This document shows positions 15,630 to 25,268 of a stretch of DNA of 64,000 nucleotides, one piece after another. Under the pieces are notes generated by a model, which searched no databases, had not been told where the DNA came from, and worked only from the letters and a program-made list of their open reading frames with translations. The translations under genes and the position numbers were made by a program. The stretch lies in contig NZ_JACDIJ010000001.1 in the NCBI RefSeq assembly GCF_050937815.1, forward strand, positions 496,001 to 560,000. Reading direction: 5' to 3'. Position 1 is the first letter of the stretch. Every line of letters begins with the position of its first letter. The stretch is from Treponema_C sp050937815 (lineage in GTDB: Bacteria > Spirochaetota > Spirochaetia > Treponematales > Treponemataceae).

Positions 15630-17096
15630 TCAAGCTTTCCAGTGCATATCCTTGTCCAAAGGATAGATCGGGCGGGGAAGTTCCTTATATTCCAAGCGCG
15701 AAAACACTTCGTTTGTACTGCCGTCGGTAAGGACGAGCATGGAGCGCTTTGCAATCGCCCTGATTTCCGGTTCAAGGTAGCCGAGTTTTACGACAATCGC
15801 CTTGCATTGTTCAGGCTCGACGCCCAAAGCCCGCATCATTTCCGGGTCGTAACAGCCGACGTGTTTACTTGTAACGATAACGTCTATTCCCTGCACATCG
15901 ATAAGCGCCATATCGCTGTTTTGCGCGCCGGGCCATGCTTTACACAGCTTTTTTACGCGCGCCTTTACCGCTATCGGCGAGCTTTTTACCGTATCGAAGG
16001 CGGCGCCCAGCGTTCCTTCAACGATGCTGCCCTCGCCCGCTTTAAAGGCTGCTTCAACAAGGGCGGGGTCGTAAAAGGCTTGATAACACAAAGGCGGGTT
16101 AAGCGACGAAAGATAAGAATCGGCCATAATTTCTTTGAGGAAATTCGTTACGTCTTGGGAAGAGCCTGCCGTCGGGTTATCGCCGCTGTCGGAAAGCACT
16201 ACAGGGTACACGCCTTCTTCTATGCTCAATTTCGTGTGCTTGAGGGCGTCGGCGATTTCGCGGGTTTCGTTGTAAAAACCGAATTCGCTTCTCGTATCCC
16301 AAAAAAGCTGCGCAAGCTCTTTTGCCTTTTTGCGCGCAAGCTCTCTGTCGCCGTCGGCTACAACCATAGCCGTTACCCCGTTGTCGGCCGTATCCGCCCA
16401 AGGGAAGCCGAGTAAATACGAAGCGGCCATAATGCCCCTTTCTTTTTCAACCTCGCGCAACACCGCTATAAGTTTTTTCATCGGCTCGACGCTTGTTTCG
16501 GACTGCTCGCCCGCAATTAAAAAGGGGATTTTTACCGCTTCCAAAACGGGTTTTGCTCCCTTTTCGAGGGTATCGATTGTCATACGGGCGGCATGAACGC
16601 CGGTTTCGTAGGTGTCGGTATGGGGCGCGCACTTATAACCTACATAGCCGTCGACATAGCGCAGCATTCTGTCCGAAATGGTCGCGTGCATATCGAGCGA
16701 AGATAAAATCGGAATATCGGGGCAGATTTTGCGTATATCTTCGAGTAAATCGCCTTCGGCCTCCCCTATACCGCGCACGCGCATGGAGCCGTGAAGCGAA
16801 AGACAGAGGGCGTCCAAGGGAAGCGCGTCTTTTACCGCCTGCAAAAACTCGGCTTTAAGTTTAAGATAATAGTCTTTGTCCCACTCGCCGTTCGGGACGG
16901 CGCGCGCAATCAGTGCGGGAAGCACTTCGTAGCCGGCTTCTTTAAGCGTTGCAATCGCTCCGCATACCGAACTTTGTCCCTTCGATTCAATCAATTCTTT
17001 TCCGCGGATAACCCAAATATCGTTTTCGCCGGTGGTAATCGGATTAAAGGTGTCCGATTCATGGTGCATTCCTCCGACAAGTACACGCTTTTTCAT
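15630..17096 (-). CDS. M81-family metallopeptidase (MlrC-like)
   Basis: A 488-residue member of the M81/microcystinase-C family. The start MHHESDTFNP carries a metal-binding histidine; SLHGSMRV and SSLDMHATIS near residues 95 and 135 add further ligands. The C-terminal MlrC domain covers about residues 295-470. Family enzymes are zinc-dependent hydrolases thought to open peptide or amide bonds. It follows a sugar-type ABC importer on the same strand, with 58 bases between; together they suggest uptake and hydrolysis of the same small molecule. GGAGG upstream supports ATG 17096. Confidence 0.83.
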   Translation of the reverse strand: MKKRVLVGGMHHESDTFNPITTGENDIWVIRGKELIESKGQSSVCGAIATLKEAGYEVLPALIARAVPNGEWDKDYYLKLKAEFLQAVKDALPLDALCLSLHGSMRVRGIGEAEGDLLEDIRKICPDIPILSSLDMHATISDRMLRYVDGYVGYKCAPHTDTYETGVHAARMTIDTLEKGAKPVLEAVKIPFLIAGEQSETSVEPMKKLIAVLREVEKERGIMAASYLLGFPWADTADNGVTAMVVADGDRELARKKAKELAQLFWDTRSEFGFYNETREIADALKHTKLSIEEGVYPVVLSDSGDNPTAGSSQDVTNFLKEIMADSYLSSLNPPLCYQAFYDPALVEAAFKAGEGSIVEGTLGAAFDTVKSSPIAVKARVKKLCKAWPGAQNSDMALIDVQGIDVIVTSKHVGCYDPEMMRALGVEPEQCKAIVVKLGYLEPEIRAIAKRSMLVLTDGSTNEVFSRLEYKELPRPIYPLDKDMHWKA

Positions 17097-17154
17097 ATAA
17101 AAACCTCCGATAAAAAGTCAAGCAATCGGCTCAAAGTTTTATGCTTTGCCGAGC

Positions 17155-18000
17155 CTACTCTTTTAAGGCGCCCTCGCCGAATCCTTTAATCAGCTGGGCA
17201 TGAAACACAATATAAAATAAAATCATCGGCAATACACCGATAACCAACGAAGCGTACTGCAAACCGTAGTCGATGTTCAATCTGCCGGCAAACTGCGTAA
17301 TCGCAACGGGAAGGCTCTTTAAGCCGACCTTTGTCGTAAACACAAAGACAAATAAAAACTCGTTCCAGTGTCTTAAAAAAGACAGAATAACCATGGTTGC
17401 AATCACGGGAACCGACAGGGGCATTATCATCATCCAAAATACATAGCGGTACTTTGCCCCGTCTATTTCGGCCGATTCGATAAGAGCGTTCGGGATTCCC
17501 CTCACATACGATATTGCAATCATAACCGACAGGGGCAAATCAAAGGCGATATAGGGAATAATAACGCCCAAGCGGGTATTGATAATTCCCAATTTTGCTT
17601 CAAGCTGAAACAGCGGAATGATTACCGCATGAACGCTTATCATTAAGCCCAAGGCAAAGGCCGAAGTAAAAAACTTTGCCGACTTAAACGGAAATTTGGT
17701 AAGCGCAAAGGCGGCCGCCATAGCTAAAAGCATGGTCGAAACGGTGGCGCTTATCGTATAAATAAAGCTGTTTACCAAGGCAATACCCAAATGCCCCTTT
17801 GCCCAGGATTCCGTATAGTTTGCAATGGTCGGTGCTTTGGGAAGGCCCAAGGGGTGAACCATAATTTCGGCATTAAGCTTAAATGAAGAATAAAAAAGCC
17901 ATATTAACGGAAAAAGAGTTAAAACGGCAAAAAGCAGCATAAGAATATACGCGCTTAAGCGCCAAGCGTATGTACTTTGTCTAAGTGAAGTTGTTTTCAT
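17155..18000 (-). CDS. Carbohydrate-type ABC importer permease (MalG-like)
   Basis: About 281 residues with six predicted membrane helices and the permease-ATPase coupling loop EIDGAKYRYVFWMMIMPLS. It is the second permease of the importer. ATG 18000 is preferred to a GTG two codons earlier because AAGGCGGT lies at proper spacing for the ATG. No ATPase gene follows, so the importer probably shares a genome-encoded MsmK/UgpC-type ATPase, as is common in Gram-positive bacteria and spirochaetes. Confidence 0.87.
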   Translation of the reverse strand: MKTTSLRQSTYAWRLSAYILMLLFAVLTLFPLIWLFYSSFKLNAEIMVHPLGLPKAPTIANYTESWAKGHLGIALVNSFIYTISATVSTMLLAMAAAFALTKFPFKSAKFFTSAFALGLMISVHAVIIPLFQLEAKLGIINTRLGVIIPYIAFDLPLSVMIAISYVRGIPNALIESAEIDGAKYRYVFWMMIMPLSVPVIATMVILSFLRHWNEFLFVFVFTTKVGLKSLPVAITQFAGRLNIDYGLQYASLVIGVLPMILFYIVFHAQLIKGFGEGALKE

Positions 18001-18012
18001 GTGCACACCGCC

Positions 18013-18891
18013 TTAATAGTCAAACCGTTTTGTTACCGCACGGCTTATAACTAAGGCAATAACGGTAAACACAATAATAATTACGGCAAGAGCGCTGCCG
18101 TAGCCGTAGTTTTGGAATACAAAGGTTGTATTATACATATATACGGCAATAACTTCCGTAAAATGAGCCGGCCCTCCGCCGGTCATTGAGTAAATCAAAT
18201 CGAAACTTTTAAAACTGCCCGAAACGGCAAGAATCGTATTTATAAAAATAACGTGAGCGAGCATGGGAGCAATGAGGCGCATAAAAACGGTACCCTCTTT
18301 TGCGCCTTCAAGCTGAGCGGCTTCAATAACGCTGTAGGGTATGCGCTGCAAATTGGCTAAAAAGATAACCATATATAAACTCGTATGCTGCCATAACAGT
18401 ACGAATAAAATAGGCACTATTGCAAAATACTGATGTTCGAATATCGTCATAATATAATCGGGATTTCCCGTTATATGCCTGACAATAGCCGGCACAATAC
18501 CCACCGGAGAAAATATACGGTTCCACAACTGGGCGACGATAACCGATGAAATTGTTATGGGTAAAAAGATTAACACTTCAAACATATCGGCGCTTTTAAC
18601 CATTTTGCGGTACAGCATATAGGCAAGTAACAGGCCCAAAGGAATTTGGCCGAACACCGAAATCAACACAATTGCAATATTATTGCGCAGTCCTATATAA
18701 AAAACAGGGTCGGTAAACATACGGATATAGTTGCCCAATCCGATAAATTCCATTTTCCCGTAGCCCTTCCATTTTGTAAAACTGAGATAAAAACTGAATA
18801 ATACCGGAAAAATAATAATACCGATATATATGATAAAGGCGGGCAGTAAAAAAGAAAAATAACTTGCCCGTTTTTGCCCTATATAGGTCAT
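18013..18891 (-). CDS. Carbohydrate-type ABC importer permease (MalF-like)
   Basis: A 292-residue integral membrane permease with six helices and the coupling loop EAAQLEGAKEGTVFMRLI. It lies between the binding protein and the MalG-like gene (12 bases to the latter's chosen start), giving the usual order binding protein, MalF, MalG. The N terminus (residues 1-30) is short, as in most family members other than E. coli MalF. Substrate unknown; the neighbouring M81 peptidase hints at a peptide or amide rather than a simple sugar. Confidence 0.87.
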   Translation of the reverse strand: MTYIGQKRASYFSFLLPAFIIYIGIIIFPVLFSFYLSFTKWKGYGKMEFIGLGNYIRMFTDPVFYIGLRNNIAIVLISVFGQIPLGLLLAYMLYRKMVKSADMFEVLIFLPITISSVIVAQLWNRIFSPVGIVPAIVRHITGNPDYIMTIFEHQYFAIVPILFVLLWQHTSLYMVIFLANLQRIPYSVIEAAQLEGAKEGTVFMRLIAPMLAHVIFINTILAVSGSFKSFDLIYSMTGGGPAHFTEVIAVYMYNTTFVFQNYGYGSALAVIIIVFTVIALVISRAVTKRFDY

Positions 18892-18915
18892 TTGTCAACC
18901 GCCTGAATGTGATAA

Positions 18916-18954
18916 GGGGCTGCCTAAAAAGCAGGTTACTCTTTAGACAACCCC
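18916..18954 (-). other. Intercistronic hairpin between binding protein and permease genes
   Basis: GGGGCTGCCTAAA (18916-18928) pairs with TTTAGACAACCCC (18942-18954): 13 pairs including two G-U on the transcribed strand. There is no T-run. Such hairpins after the binding-protein gene usually protect its mRNA 3' end, giving more binding protein than permease. Confidence 0.55.
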
Positions 18955-18960
18955 AATCGA

Positions 18961-20268
18961 TTATTTTTTTCTGTTGCTGTCGTTTGCGGCAACCCATGCT
19001 TCGTATTCGTTTGCAAGCTGTGCCGGCGTTTTTTTGCCGATCATAACCGCTTGAATACCGGGGTTAAGCAAACCGTTTACGCCTTCGCCGTCCATCTTCG
19101 CATCGATAACATAACCCATCGTTTGGTTGTTGATAAGGTCGATGTATTGCTTGCTCAACGGGTCGATATTGAATTTTGCAAGGTCGAGCTTGTAGGTGGT
19201 AACGGTTCCGTGACGGGTAAGAATTTCGCATGCTTCTTTTCCGGAAACAAAGGAGATAAACTTCCATGCGGCATCGGCTTTTGCACCCTTCAGTTTTGCA
19301 TTCATACCGAAGTTTTCACCGAGCGTTGCGGCACTTGAGCCCTTGGTAACTTCTCCGGCAACGGCGGGGAATGCGATAACCTGATACTGTTCAAAGTCTT
19401 CGGGTTTTGCCGATTTTTTGAGGGCGGAAATGCGCCAGCCGGCGTCCAACAAGTACACCGCTTTTCCTGCAACGAATTCGCCCCATGAAGCGGTACCTTC
19501 AAGCTGGTTTACTCCCGGAGGGAAGAGTTTTGCATCGGTCATCGTTTTAATAACGGTGATGGCGTCTACAAACTGCTTGTCGGAGAATTTAGCCGTACCG
19601 GCCATAGCTTTGTCGAACCATGCTTTGCCGGCCATACGGTCGGTAAGCATAGACAGCAATAAGGACTGTGCCTGCCACTGGCCCTTGTTTGCAAAGGCAA
19701 GCGGCGTTAAGCCTGCGGCACGGATAACCGGAACCTGTGCAATCATTTCATCGAGGGTTTTGGGCGTGGTTAAGCCGAGTTGTTTTTGCAGTTTGGGGTT
19801 TACATAAACGGCGGTACATACGGCCATGTTGGTGGAAATAATATAGATTTCACCGTTCGGGCCTTGCGGCTCCCAAATAGCGGGGTTGTAATTCTTTTTC
19901 AAATCGTCGGTAAGATAGGGACGCAAATCTTTTACCATGCCGCGGTCCAAAACGTAACCGGAGCGGGCGCCTGCATAGGTGGTAAATACGTCGGGAATAT
20001 CGCCCGAAGCGGCCATTATCTGAAACTTGTCGTGAAAAGCTTCACCGTTTACATATTCAAACTCAAGCTTGATATTGGGATACTTTTTTTGGAAAGCTTC
20101 AACCGTTACGGGCCAATATGCGGATTGGGGGTTTGCAAGATCCATCTGCATGTATACCGAAAGGGTTACGGGTGCATTGGGGTCAGCGCTTTCTTCCTTT
20201 GTGCCGCCGCCGAAGGCAAGGGCGACAGCCAGACAGCATGCTGTCAAAACAGCAATACTCTTTTTCAT
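18961..20268 (-). CDS. Extracellular solute-binding protein of the sugar-type ABC importer
   Basis: A 435-residue binding protein of the cluster-1 (maltose-like) family. A signal peptide covers about residues 1-20 (KKSIAVLTACCLAVALAFGG); a clear lipobox is not obvious, because the two cysteines at 11-12 sit early, so either lipidation there or release to the periplasm is possible. The mature part has the family pattern of NPVTLSVY-type first strand, KKYPNIKLEFE, and SKQYIDLI near the end. AGGAGG precedes ATG 20268. First gene of the leftward operon with both permeases and the M81 peptidase. Confidence 0.86.
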   Translation of the reverse strand: MKKSIAVLTACCLAVALAFGGGTKEESADPNAPVTLSVYMQMDLANPQSAYWPVTVEAFQKKYPNIKLEFEYVNGEAFHDKFQIMAASGDIPDVFTTYAGARSGYVLDRGMVKDLRPYLTDDLKKNYNPAIWEPQGPNGEIYIISTNMAVCTAVYVNPKLQKQLGLTTPKTLDEMIAQVPVIRAAGLTPLAFANKGQWQAQSLLLSMLTDRMAGKAWFDKAMAGTAKFSDKQFVDAITVIKTMTDAKLFPPGVNQLEGTASWGEFVAGKAVYLLDAGWRISALKKSAKPEDFEQYQVIAFPAVAGEVTKGSSAATLGENFGMNAKLKGAKADAAWKFISFVSGKEACEILTRHGTVTTYKLDLAKFNIDPLSKQYIDLINNQTMGYVIDAKMDGEGVNGLLNPGIQAVMIGKKTPAQLANEYEAWVAANDSNRKK

Positions 20269-20536
20269 TTTAATCCTCCTAAAATGAGTGAACTATAGCG
20301 TACCGATTTGTACGTTTTCGTTTTACAGTATAACACCGCTTTAATTTTCGTACCAGCGTCATTATTTGAAAAGCATACGTCAAAAATTGAAAAAAAGGGC
20401 GTTTTTTAAAACACATATGCAGCCCGTCATGACTTATATAAAAATGCCTCTGGCACTTTGCTTTTTTTCGCGTTACACTGTTGACATGCACAGTCGGTAA
20501 TGTACAGCAAAACCGACCACAGGAGAAGCGACGACT

Positions 20537-21934
20537 ATGAGAACCGAACACGATTTACTCGGAGAGCGCGAAGTTCCGGATGAAGCCTATTACGGCATTC
20601 AAACCCTGCGCGCCGTTGAAAACTTTTCGATAACGGGTATAAAACTGAATTTATATCCGCAGCTGATTTACGCCCTTGCCCGGGTAAAGGCGGCGGCCGC
20701 CCGCGCAAACTTCGACCTGGGTATTTTGGATAAGGCGCGCTGTGAGGCTATAGAAAAAGCCTGTGCAGAAGTTGCCGAAGGTAAATTCAATAAGGAATTT
20801 GTTGTGGATATGATTCAAGGCGGGGCGGGAACGTCGACAAACATGAACGCAAACGAAGTGATTGCAAACCGTGCCTTGGAACTGTTGGGGCATAAAAAGG
20901 GCGAATACACATACTGCCACCCGAACAACCACGTGAACCTGTCCCAATCGACAAACGACGCCTACCCCACCGCGGTTAAAATCGCCCTTTATTCGGGAAA
21001 CAAACCTTTAATAGAAGAACTGCAAAGACTCATCGCTTCTATGCGCAAAAAGGCGGCCGAGTTTTCTTCGGTTTTAAAGATGGGACGCACCCAGTTACAG
21101 GACGCCGTTCCGATGACACTCGGACAAACCTTCGAAGCTTACGCGGTAACCCTCACGGAAGAAGTCGAGCGCTTAAACGAAAACGCCCGCCTTTTTTCGG
21201 AAATCAATATGGGAGCAACGGCTATCGGCACGGGCATAAACAGCGAGCCGGGTTATGTTGAAAAAGTAACCGCGCACTTAAAAAACATTACGGGTATGCC
21301 CCTTGTTTCATCGCCCAACCTTATCGAAGCCACGCAGGACACCGGCTCCTTTGTTATGTATTCGGCTTCGGTAAAGCGGCTTGCCCTAAAACTTTCCAAA
21401 ATCTGCAACGATTTACGGCTTTTGTCGTCGGGGCCGCGCTGCGGCATAAACGAAATAAATTTGCCGCCCGTGCAGCCGGGTTCGTCCATTATGCCCGGAA
21501 AGGTGAATCCGGTTATTCCCGAAGCGGTTAACCAAACCGCCTTTAAGGTTATCGGAAACGATTTAAGCGTAACCCTCGCCTCGGAAGCCGGACAATTGGA
21601 ATTAAACGTGTTCGAGCCCATCATAGCATTCAGCCTGTTTCAATCGCAGGATATGCTGTGCCGCGCTATGGAAACCCTGCGCACACGCTGTATAGACGGC
21701 ATTACGGCAAACGCCGAGCTGTGCCGCGATATGGTCTACAAGAGCATAGGCTTGGTAACCGCCGTAAATCCGTTTATAGGCTACGAAGCGGCTACCGAAA
21801 TCGCCAAAACCGCCCTTAAAACGGGACGCTCCGTATACGAGCTTGTATTGGAACAGGGTTTATTGACGCGAACGCAGCTTGACGATATTTTGAATCCCGA
21901 AAACATGACCCACCCGCGGAAGATACAAAAGTAA
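20537..21934 (+). CDS. aspA: Aspartate ammonia-lyase
   Basis: A 465-residue aspartase of the fumarase/aspartase superfamily that converts L-aspartate to fumarate and ammonia in the cytoplasm. The N terminus (EHDLLGEREVPDEAYYGIQT) is typical of aspartase rather than fumarase C. The catalytic SS loop with signature GSSIMPGKVNPVIPE is intact near residue 315. Length is normal. GGAGAAG upstream supports ATG 20537. It is monocistronic and divergent from the binding-protein gene. The 268-base divergent gap has a TTGACA at 20480 but no convincing matching -10 box, and I see no other structure in it. The enzyme fits an amino-acid fermenting treponeme and supplies ammonia. Confidence 0.93.
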   Translation: MRTEHDLLGEREVPDEAYYGIQTLRAVENFSITGIKLNLYPQLIYALARVKAAAARANFDLGILDKARCEAIEKACAEVAEGKFNKEFVVDMIQGGAGTSTNMNANEVIANRALELLGHKKGEYTYCHPNNHVNLSQSTNDAYPTAVKIALYSGNKPLIEELQRLIASMRKKAAEFSSVLKMGRTQLQDAVPMTLGQTFEAYAVTLTEEVERLNENARLFSEINMGATAIGTGINSEPGYVEKVTAHLKNITGMPLVSSPNLIEATQDTGSFVMYSASVKRLALKLSKICNDLRLLSSGPRCGINEINLPPVQPGSSIMPGKVNPVIPEAVNQTAFKVIGNDLSVTLASEAGQLELNVFEPIIAFSLFQSQDMLCRAMETLRTRCIDGITANAELCRDMVYKSIGLVTAVNPFIGYEAATEIAKTALKTGRSVYELVLEQGLLTRTQLDDILNPENMTHPRKIQK

Positions 21935-22009
21935 AAGGGCGCGGCGGGGAAAGAGCGGCGTTCACCAAGATGAATAGTATCGAATTGCAAAAAAATAAGC
22001 CGGACTCCG

Positions 22010-23704
22010 TTATACCCTCACGCGGCTCAACTCATCCATCATTGCGGGACGATTTTTATACTTGATACGGAACTCTTCCAAAATACCTTTTACGATTTCT
22101 TTTCCGCCGGAATAGGACTTCATCCGCTTTAAATAACCGGCAATTTCCCCGTAGACGGCTCTTCCCGAAACCGGCTCAGCCATTGAGCGTATTACGGCTT
22201 CATATTTTTTCAGTATCCCTTCGGGATCCAAATCCCTTATTTTATCCTCATAGTATATAATATAATAGAGTCCATCCTGATGTAAGGCTTTATCCAAAAT
22301 CCTTTCGTAAAGCCCCTCATAGTCATAGAGTGTATACACATTTCTTGCGCAGGCAAAAATCTTTTCGCGTTCGTTTTCCCATTCATCTTCGGTATACAGA
22401 ATTTTCAGTTCTTTATATATTTCAAAATCACCCCTAGCATATTTCAGCACCAGATTCCATAATTCCCGTTTATAATCTTCCGCTCGATTTGTTTTTAAAT
22501 ACAGGTCTTTTAATATGTAACTGTACTTATGCACAATGCCCGGAAGATTTTTAAATAGCTCTTTGCCCTCATCAAGAAGCACGATCGCTTCATCAAGGCG
22601 CTCTGTCCTTATACATTCTTCAATATAGTATGTTCTTATATCGGTAAAACCGATATATTGCTTACAATATGCATCTATATCCTCTTGCGCAAACAAAAGT
22701 TGTTTCATCACCTGAATACGATACTGAACCCATTTGGAAATATTGTAATCATCCGTAGAAAACAATGACTCGATATATGAGGCACGCTCATTTTGAGAAT
22801 CACTGCTTGGTTCCGATAAAAGACGTATATGTGTGTCGCATAAAATCAGTTTATCATGTAAAAAGTCATTTTCGGAAAAATTATCAAACAACACTCTCTC
22901 GATATACTCTTCCATGTAATCGGGAATATCTTTTTCAAGTATTTTTTTTATCTGTTTATACATCGCTTGCTTTAAATCCGTACCGCAAAGCAAAAATAAA
23001 TCACGCCACAAATCAGCACAAACCAAAGCCAAAGAGGAGAGAACACCGTCCGAATCGTCAATATTAACACTGCATAATTTCATAAAAGAGTAGCGGATAA
23101 GTTCAAAAGCGGGATTATATGCCCCCCTTTGAATCAAAGCCCCCACCTTCTCTTCCAAAAATTCATACAATTCCCGCTCAAAATACCGTGCATCACTATA
23201 TGAAATAAAACCGTGCCTGTCGGCATTGCGCTTACAAACGGAATTTATTTCTTTTTTTAGGATTTTAACATCGATATCGGAGATATCGGGATTACACAGT
23301 ATTTTAAATTTTTCACGCAGCATTTCATTTTTTTTTAAAACATCAATTACAAAGCGTTTTACCGTTTCGGCATCGGCATTTTCCACAAGGGTTTTGACGG
23401 AATCGTTTTTTGCAACAGACGGAGTATCAGTAGAAGGAGTATCATCAAAGGGATTCTCATCCGCACGGTATAAAACCGCCGCCATGTGTTTGCACGTGTG
23501 TCCTTCGGATGCATAGGGACAGGAGCAATACATATTGCTTATGCGGCCGCAGGATAAGATAATTTCAACATCATAAACCTCATTGCCGACAACGGAAGCG
23601 GTAATGGTATTGCCTTCTTTTTTAAATTTTTCTACTGCTCCTGCATTATAATAATCAAATCCGCGTGCCGTTACTTTATCGGAAAATAAGTTTTGCCAAT
23701 CCAT
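22010..23704 (-). CDS. SWIM zinc-finger protein
   Basis: A 564-residue protein with an N-terminal SWIM zinc finger at about residues 45-80: CSCPYASEGHTCKH gives the CxC...CxH ligands. The rest (about 100-564) is helical and resembles TPR-like or repeat-containing SWIM proteins of Firmicutes and spirochaetes, without a helicase domain. SWIM modules bind DNA or proteins. The neighbouring genes give no functional clue. An inverted repeat containing a TATAAT box sits just upstream of the start. Role unknown. Confidence 0.75.
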   Translation of the reverse strand: MDWQNLFSDKVTARGFDYYNAGAVEKFKKEGNTITASVVGNEVYDVEIILSCGRISNMYCSCPYASEGHTCKHMAAVLYRADENPFDDTPSTDTPSVAKNDSVKTLVENADAETVKRFVIDVLKKNEMLREKFKILCNPDISDIDVKILKKEINSVCKRNADRHGFISYSDARYFERELYEFLEEKVGALIQRGAYNPAFELIRYSFMKLCSVNIDDSDGVLSSLALVCADLWRDLFLLCGTDLKQAMYKQIKKILEKDIPDYMEEYIERVLFDNFSENDFLHDKLILCDTHIRLLSEPSSDSQNERASYIESLFSTDDYNISKWVQYRIQVMKQLLFAQEDIDAYCKQYIGFTDIRTYYIEECIRTERLDEAIVLLDEGKELFKNLPGIVHKYSYILKDLYLKTNRAEDYKRELWNLVLKYARGDFEIYKELKILYTEDEWENEREKIFACARNVYTLYDYEGLYERILDKALHQDGLYYIIYYEDKIRDLDPEGILKKYEAVIRSMAEPVSGRAVYGEIAGYLKRMKSYSGGKEIVKGILEEFRIKYKNRPAMMDELSRVRV

Positions 23705-23710
23705 ATAACC

Positions 23711-23747
23711 CTCACATTATAATTATAAAAATCTGAATAAATGTGAG
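23711..23747 (-). promoter_or_regulatory. Inverted repeat over the SWIM-gene promoter
   Basis: CTCACATT (23711-23718) and AATGTGAG (23740-23747) are exact inverted copies flanking an AT-rich stretch whose minus strand reads TATAAT. They begin seven bases upstream of the SWIM gene start, so this may be an operator or a 5' hairpin. The remaining bases to 23900 show nothing further. Confidence 0.4.
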
Positions 23748-23900
23748 TTCATAGCTCATTTTTATTCCGATATCGCTTAATGAAAAATTTTTGTTCATAA
23801 AAGGACTCCTAATATTCTTACAAAAAAACCGCACTAAAACCCACTCCATAATAACGGCTTTTATATTTTAGCACCTTAGGCTTATGGCTAATCATTTTTT

Positions 23901-25055
23901 TTAAAAATAATCTGTTGTTCCTTCAGAGAGGATATCAACATACTGTCTATATACATATTGTTTATACCTCTGCTTATCTTCAACCAATTCTAAAATTTTA
24001 AGTTCCGTTAAAGTTTCCAACAGTTTATTTACAGTCGGTTTACTTAAACTTAATAAGTGTCTAATATCTTCCGTTTTTACAAAGGGATGTTTCAACACAT
24101 AATCATATACTGAAAGAAGATTTGAAACACTACCCTTTTGTATGGTACGAATTTTTTCCGTATCGTCATTTTTTAATTTTATAATCTTTTGTATTGAGAA
24201 AATTGCATTTTCAGATACTTCGCATATTCCTTGCATAAAAAACTTAATCCATGCTTCAAACTCTCCCTTTGTACGGACATTGTTAAGGAGTTCATAGTAT
24301 CTATTTCTATTGTTTTTAAAAAAGTAGCTCAAATATAAAACAGGATATTCTATAAGTTTTTCCTTTTTTAAAAACAATATGATGAGCAATCGTCCCATTC
24401 TTCCGTTTCCGTCTAAAAAGGGATGGATGGTTTCAAATTGATAATGGATTAATGCAATTTTTATTAGAGCGGAAATTAAATTATCCTCATACATGTATTT
24501 TTCCAAATCATTCAGTGAAGCATTCATCTCATCAGGGGAAGGAGGAACAAAACTTGCAGCGGTTAATGTACATCCTGCAGAACCAATCCAATTTTGAGAT
24601 TTTCTAAACTCTCCCGGTGCTTTTTCTTTGCCTCGCACATTCGATAAAAGAATAGCATGAGTTTCCTTGATTAAGCGCATGCACAAAGGTAATTCCGCCA
24701 ATCGTTGGAATGCATAATGTGCGGCTTTTATATAATTGACTATTTCTTCCGTTTCTTTTATTTTTTCGCTATTCCTGTTTTTTTGCAAAACATCAATAAG
24801 CGAAGCTTGCGTTCCTTCAATTTGTGAGCTGATAACCGCTTCTTTTTGCACATACATGGATACAAACAGGTCTATATCAGGTATGGTAATAGCCATACCG
24901 TCCAATCTTCCTAAAAGAAGATGGGCTCTATTTATCAAAAAATTCATTTCATCATCTATATCAATTTTTATATTTTTTAAATTATGAGGAATAAAACATT
25001 CATAATCGGTTTGTGTTCTTTTTAATTTTCCTGCTCTGTTTGTTTCCAATTTCAT
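23901..25055 (-). CDS. Fic-family protein with inhibitory helix and C-terminal winged helix
   Basis: A 384-residue Fic enzyme, probably an AMP transferase acting on hydroxyl groups of proteins. The active-site loop HPFLDGNGRMGR (about residues 215-226) is complete. An N-terminal inhibitory motif SSQIEG near residue 76 supplies the (S/T)xxxE(G/N) glutamate that blocks ATP orientation, making this a class II, self-inhibited Fic protein. The last 60 residues (KTEDIRHLLSLSKPTVNKLL) form a winged helix, suggesting it binds DNA. Four copies of a TTTACTTA-type motif upstream are likely operator sites for itself. ATG 25055; no obvious partner toxin or antitoxin. Confidence 0.88.
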   Translation of the reverse strand: MKLETNRAGKLKRTQTDYECFIPHNLKNIKIDIDDEMNFLINRAHLLLGRLDGMAITIPDIDLFVSMYVQKEAVISSQIEGTQASLIDVLQKNRNSEKIKETEEIVNYIKAAHYAFQRLAELPLCMRLIKETHAILLSNVRGKEKAPGEFRKSQNWIGSAGCTLTAASFVPPSPDEMNASLNDLEKYMYEDNLISALIKIALIHYQFETIHPFLDGNGRMGRLLIILFLKKEKLIEYPVLYLSYFFKNNRNRYYELLNNVRTKGEFEAWIKFFMQGICEVSENAIFSIQKIIKLKNDDTEKIRTIQKGSVSNLLSVYDYVLKHPFVKTEDIRHLLSLSKPTVNKLLETLTELKILELVEDKQRYKQYVYRQYVDILSEGTTDYF

Positions 25056-25067
25056 GATTTTTACCTT

Positions 25068-25144
25068 TTAAGTAAAATTCTCTTTACTTAGAACAAGTAT
25101 ACCAACTCTAAGTAAAATAATCAATCATTTTTTTTACTTAAAAT
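25068..25144. promoter_or_regulatory. Four alternating TTTACTTA motifs upstream of the Fic gene
   Basis: The sequence AAGTAAA or its complement occurs at 25068-25077 (TTAAGTAAAA), 25083-25092 (TTTACTTAGA), 25107-25117 (TCTAAGTAAAA) and 25133-25144 (TTTTACTTAAAA), in alternating orientation, making two inverted pairs. They lie 13-90 bases upstream of the Fic start, where the promoter must be. The encoded winged helix is the natural candidate for binding them. Confidence 0.55.
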
Positions 25145-25204
25145 AAATTTTTTTTATAATATGCCGGCCCGTTCCGGTGAAAAACCGCATAAGCAAACCG
25201 GCAC

Positions 25205-25225
25205 GTCTATCAGGATAAGATAGAC
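25205..25225. other. Hairpin with AGGA loop in the rnhB-Fic gap
   Basis: GTCTATC (25205-25211) pairs with GATAGAC (25219-25225) around AGGATAA. GCCGG (25163-25167) and CCGGC (25198-25202) form a second inverted repeat just before. It may serve as a terminator or be a degenerate member of the GGA-loop repeats. Confidence 0.35.
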
Positions 25226-25268
25226 CTGTATAAGTTCCATATATTTTTTACCTTTTATTAAGGTATCT

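Noticed and set aside
15534..16415. Long rightward frame of 293 codons opposite the M81 peptidase
   Set aside because: Antisense to a clear M81 coding sequence; the peptidase frame has conserved metal-site motifs and a ribosome site.
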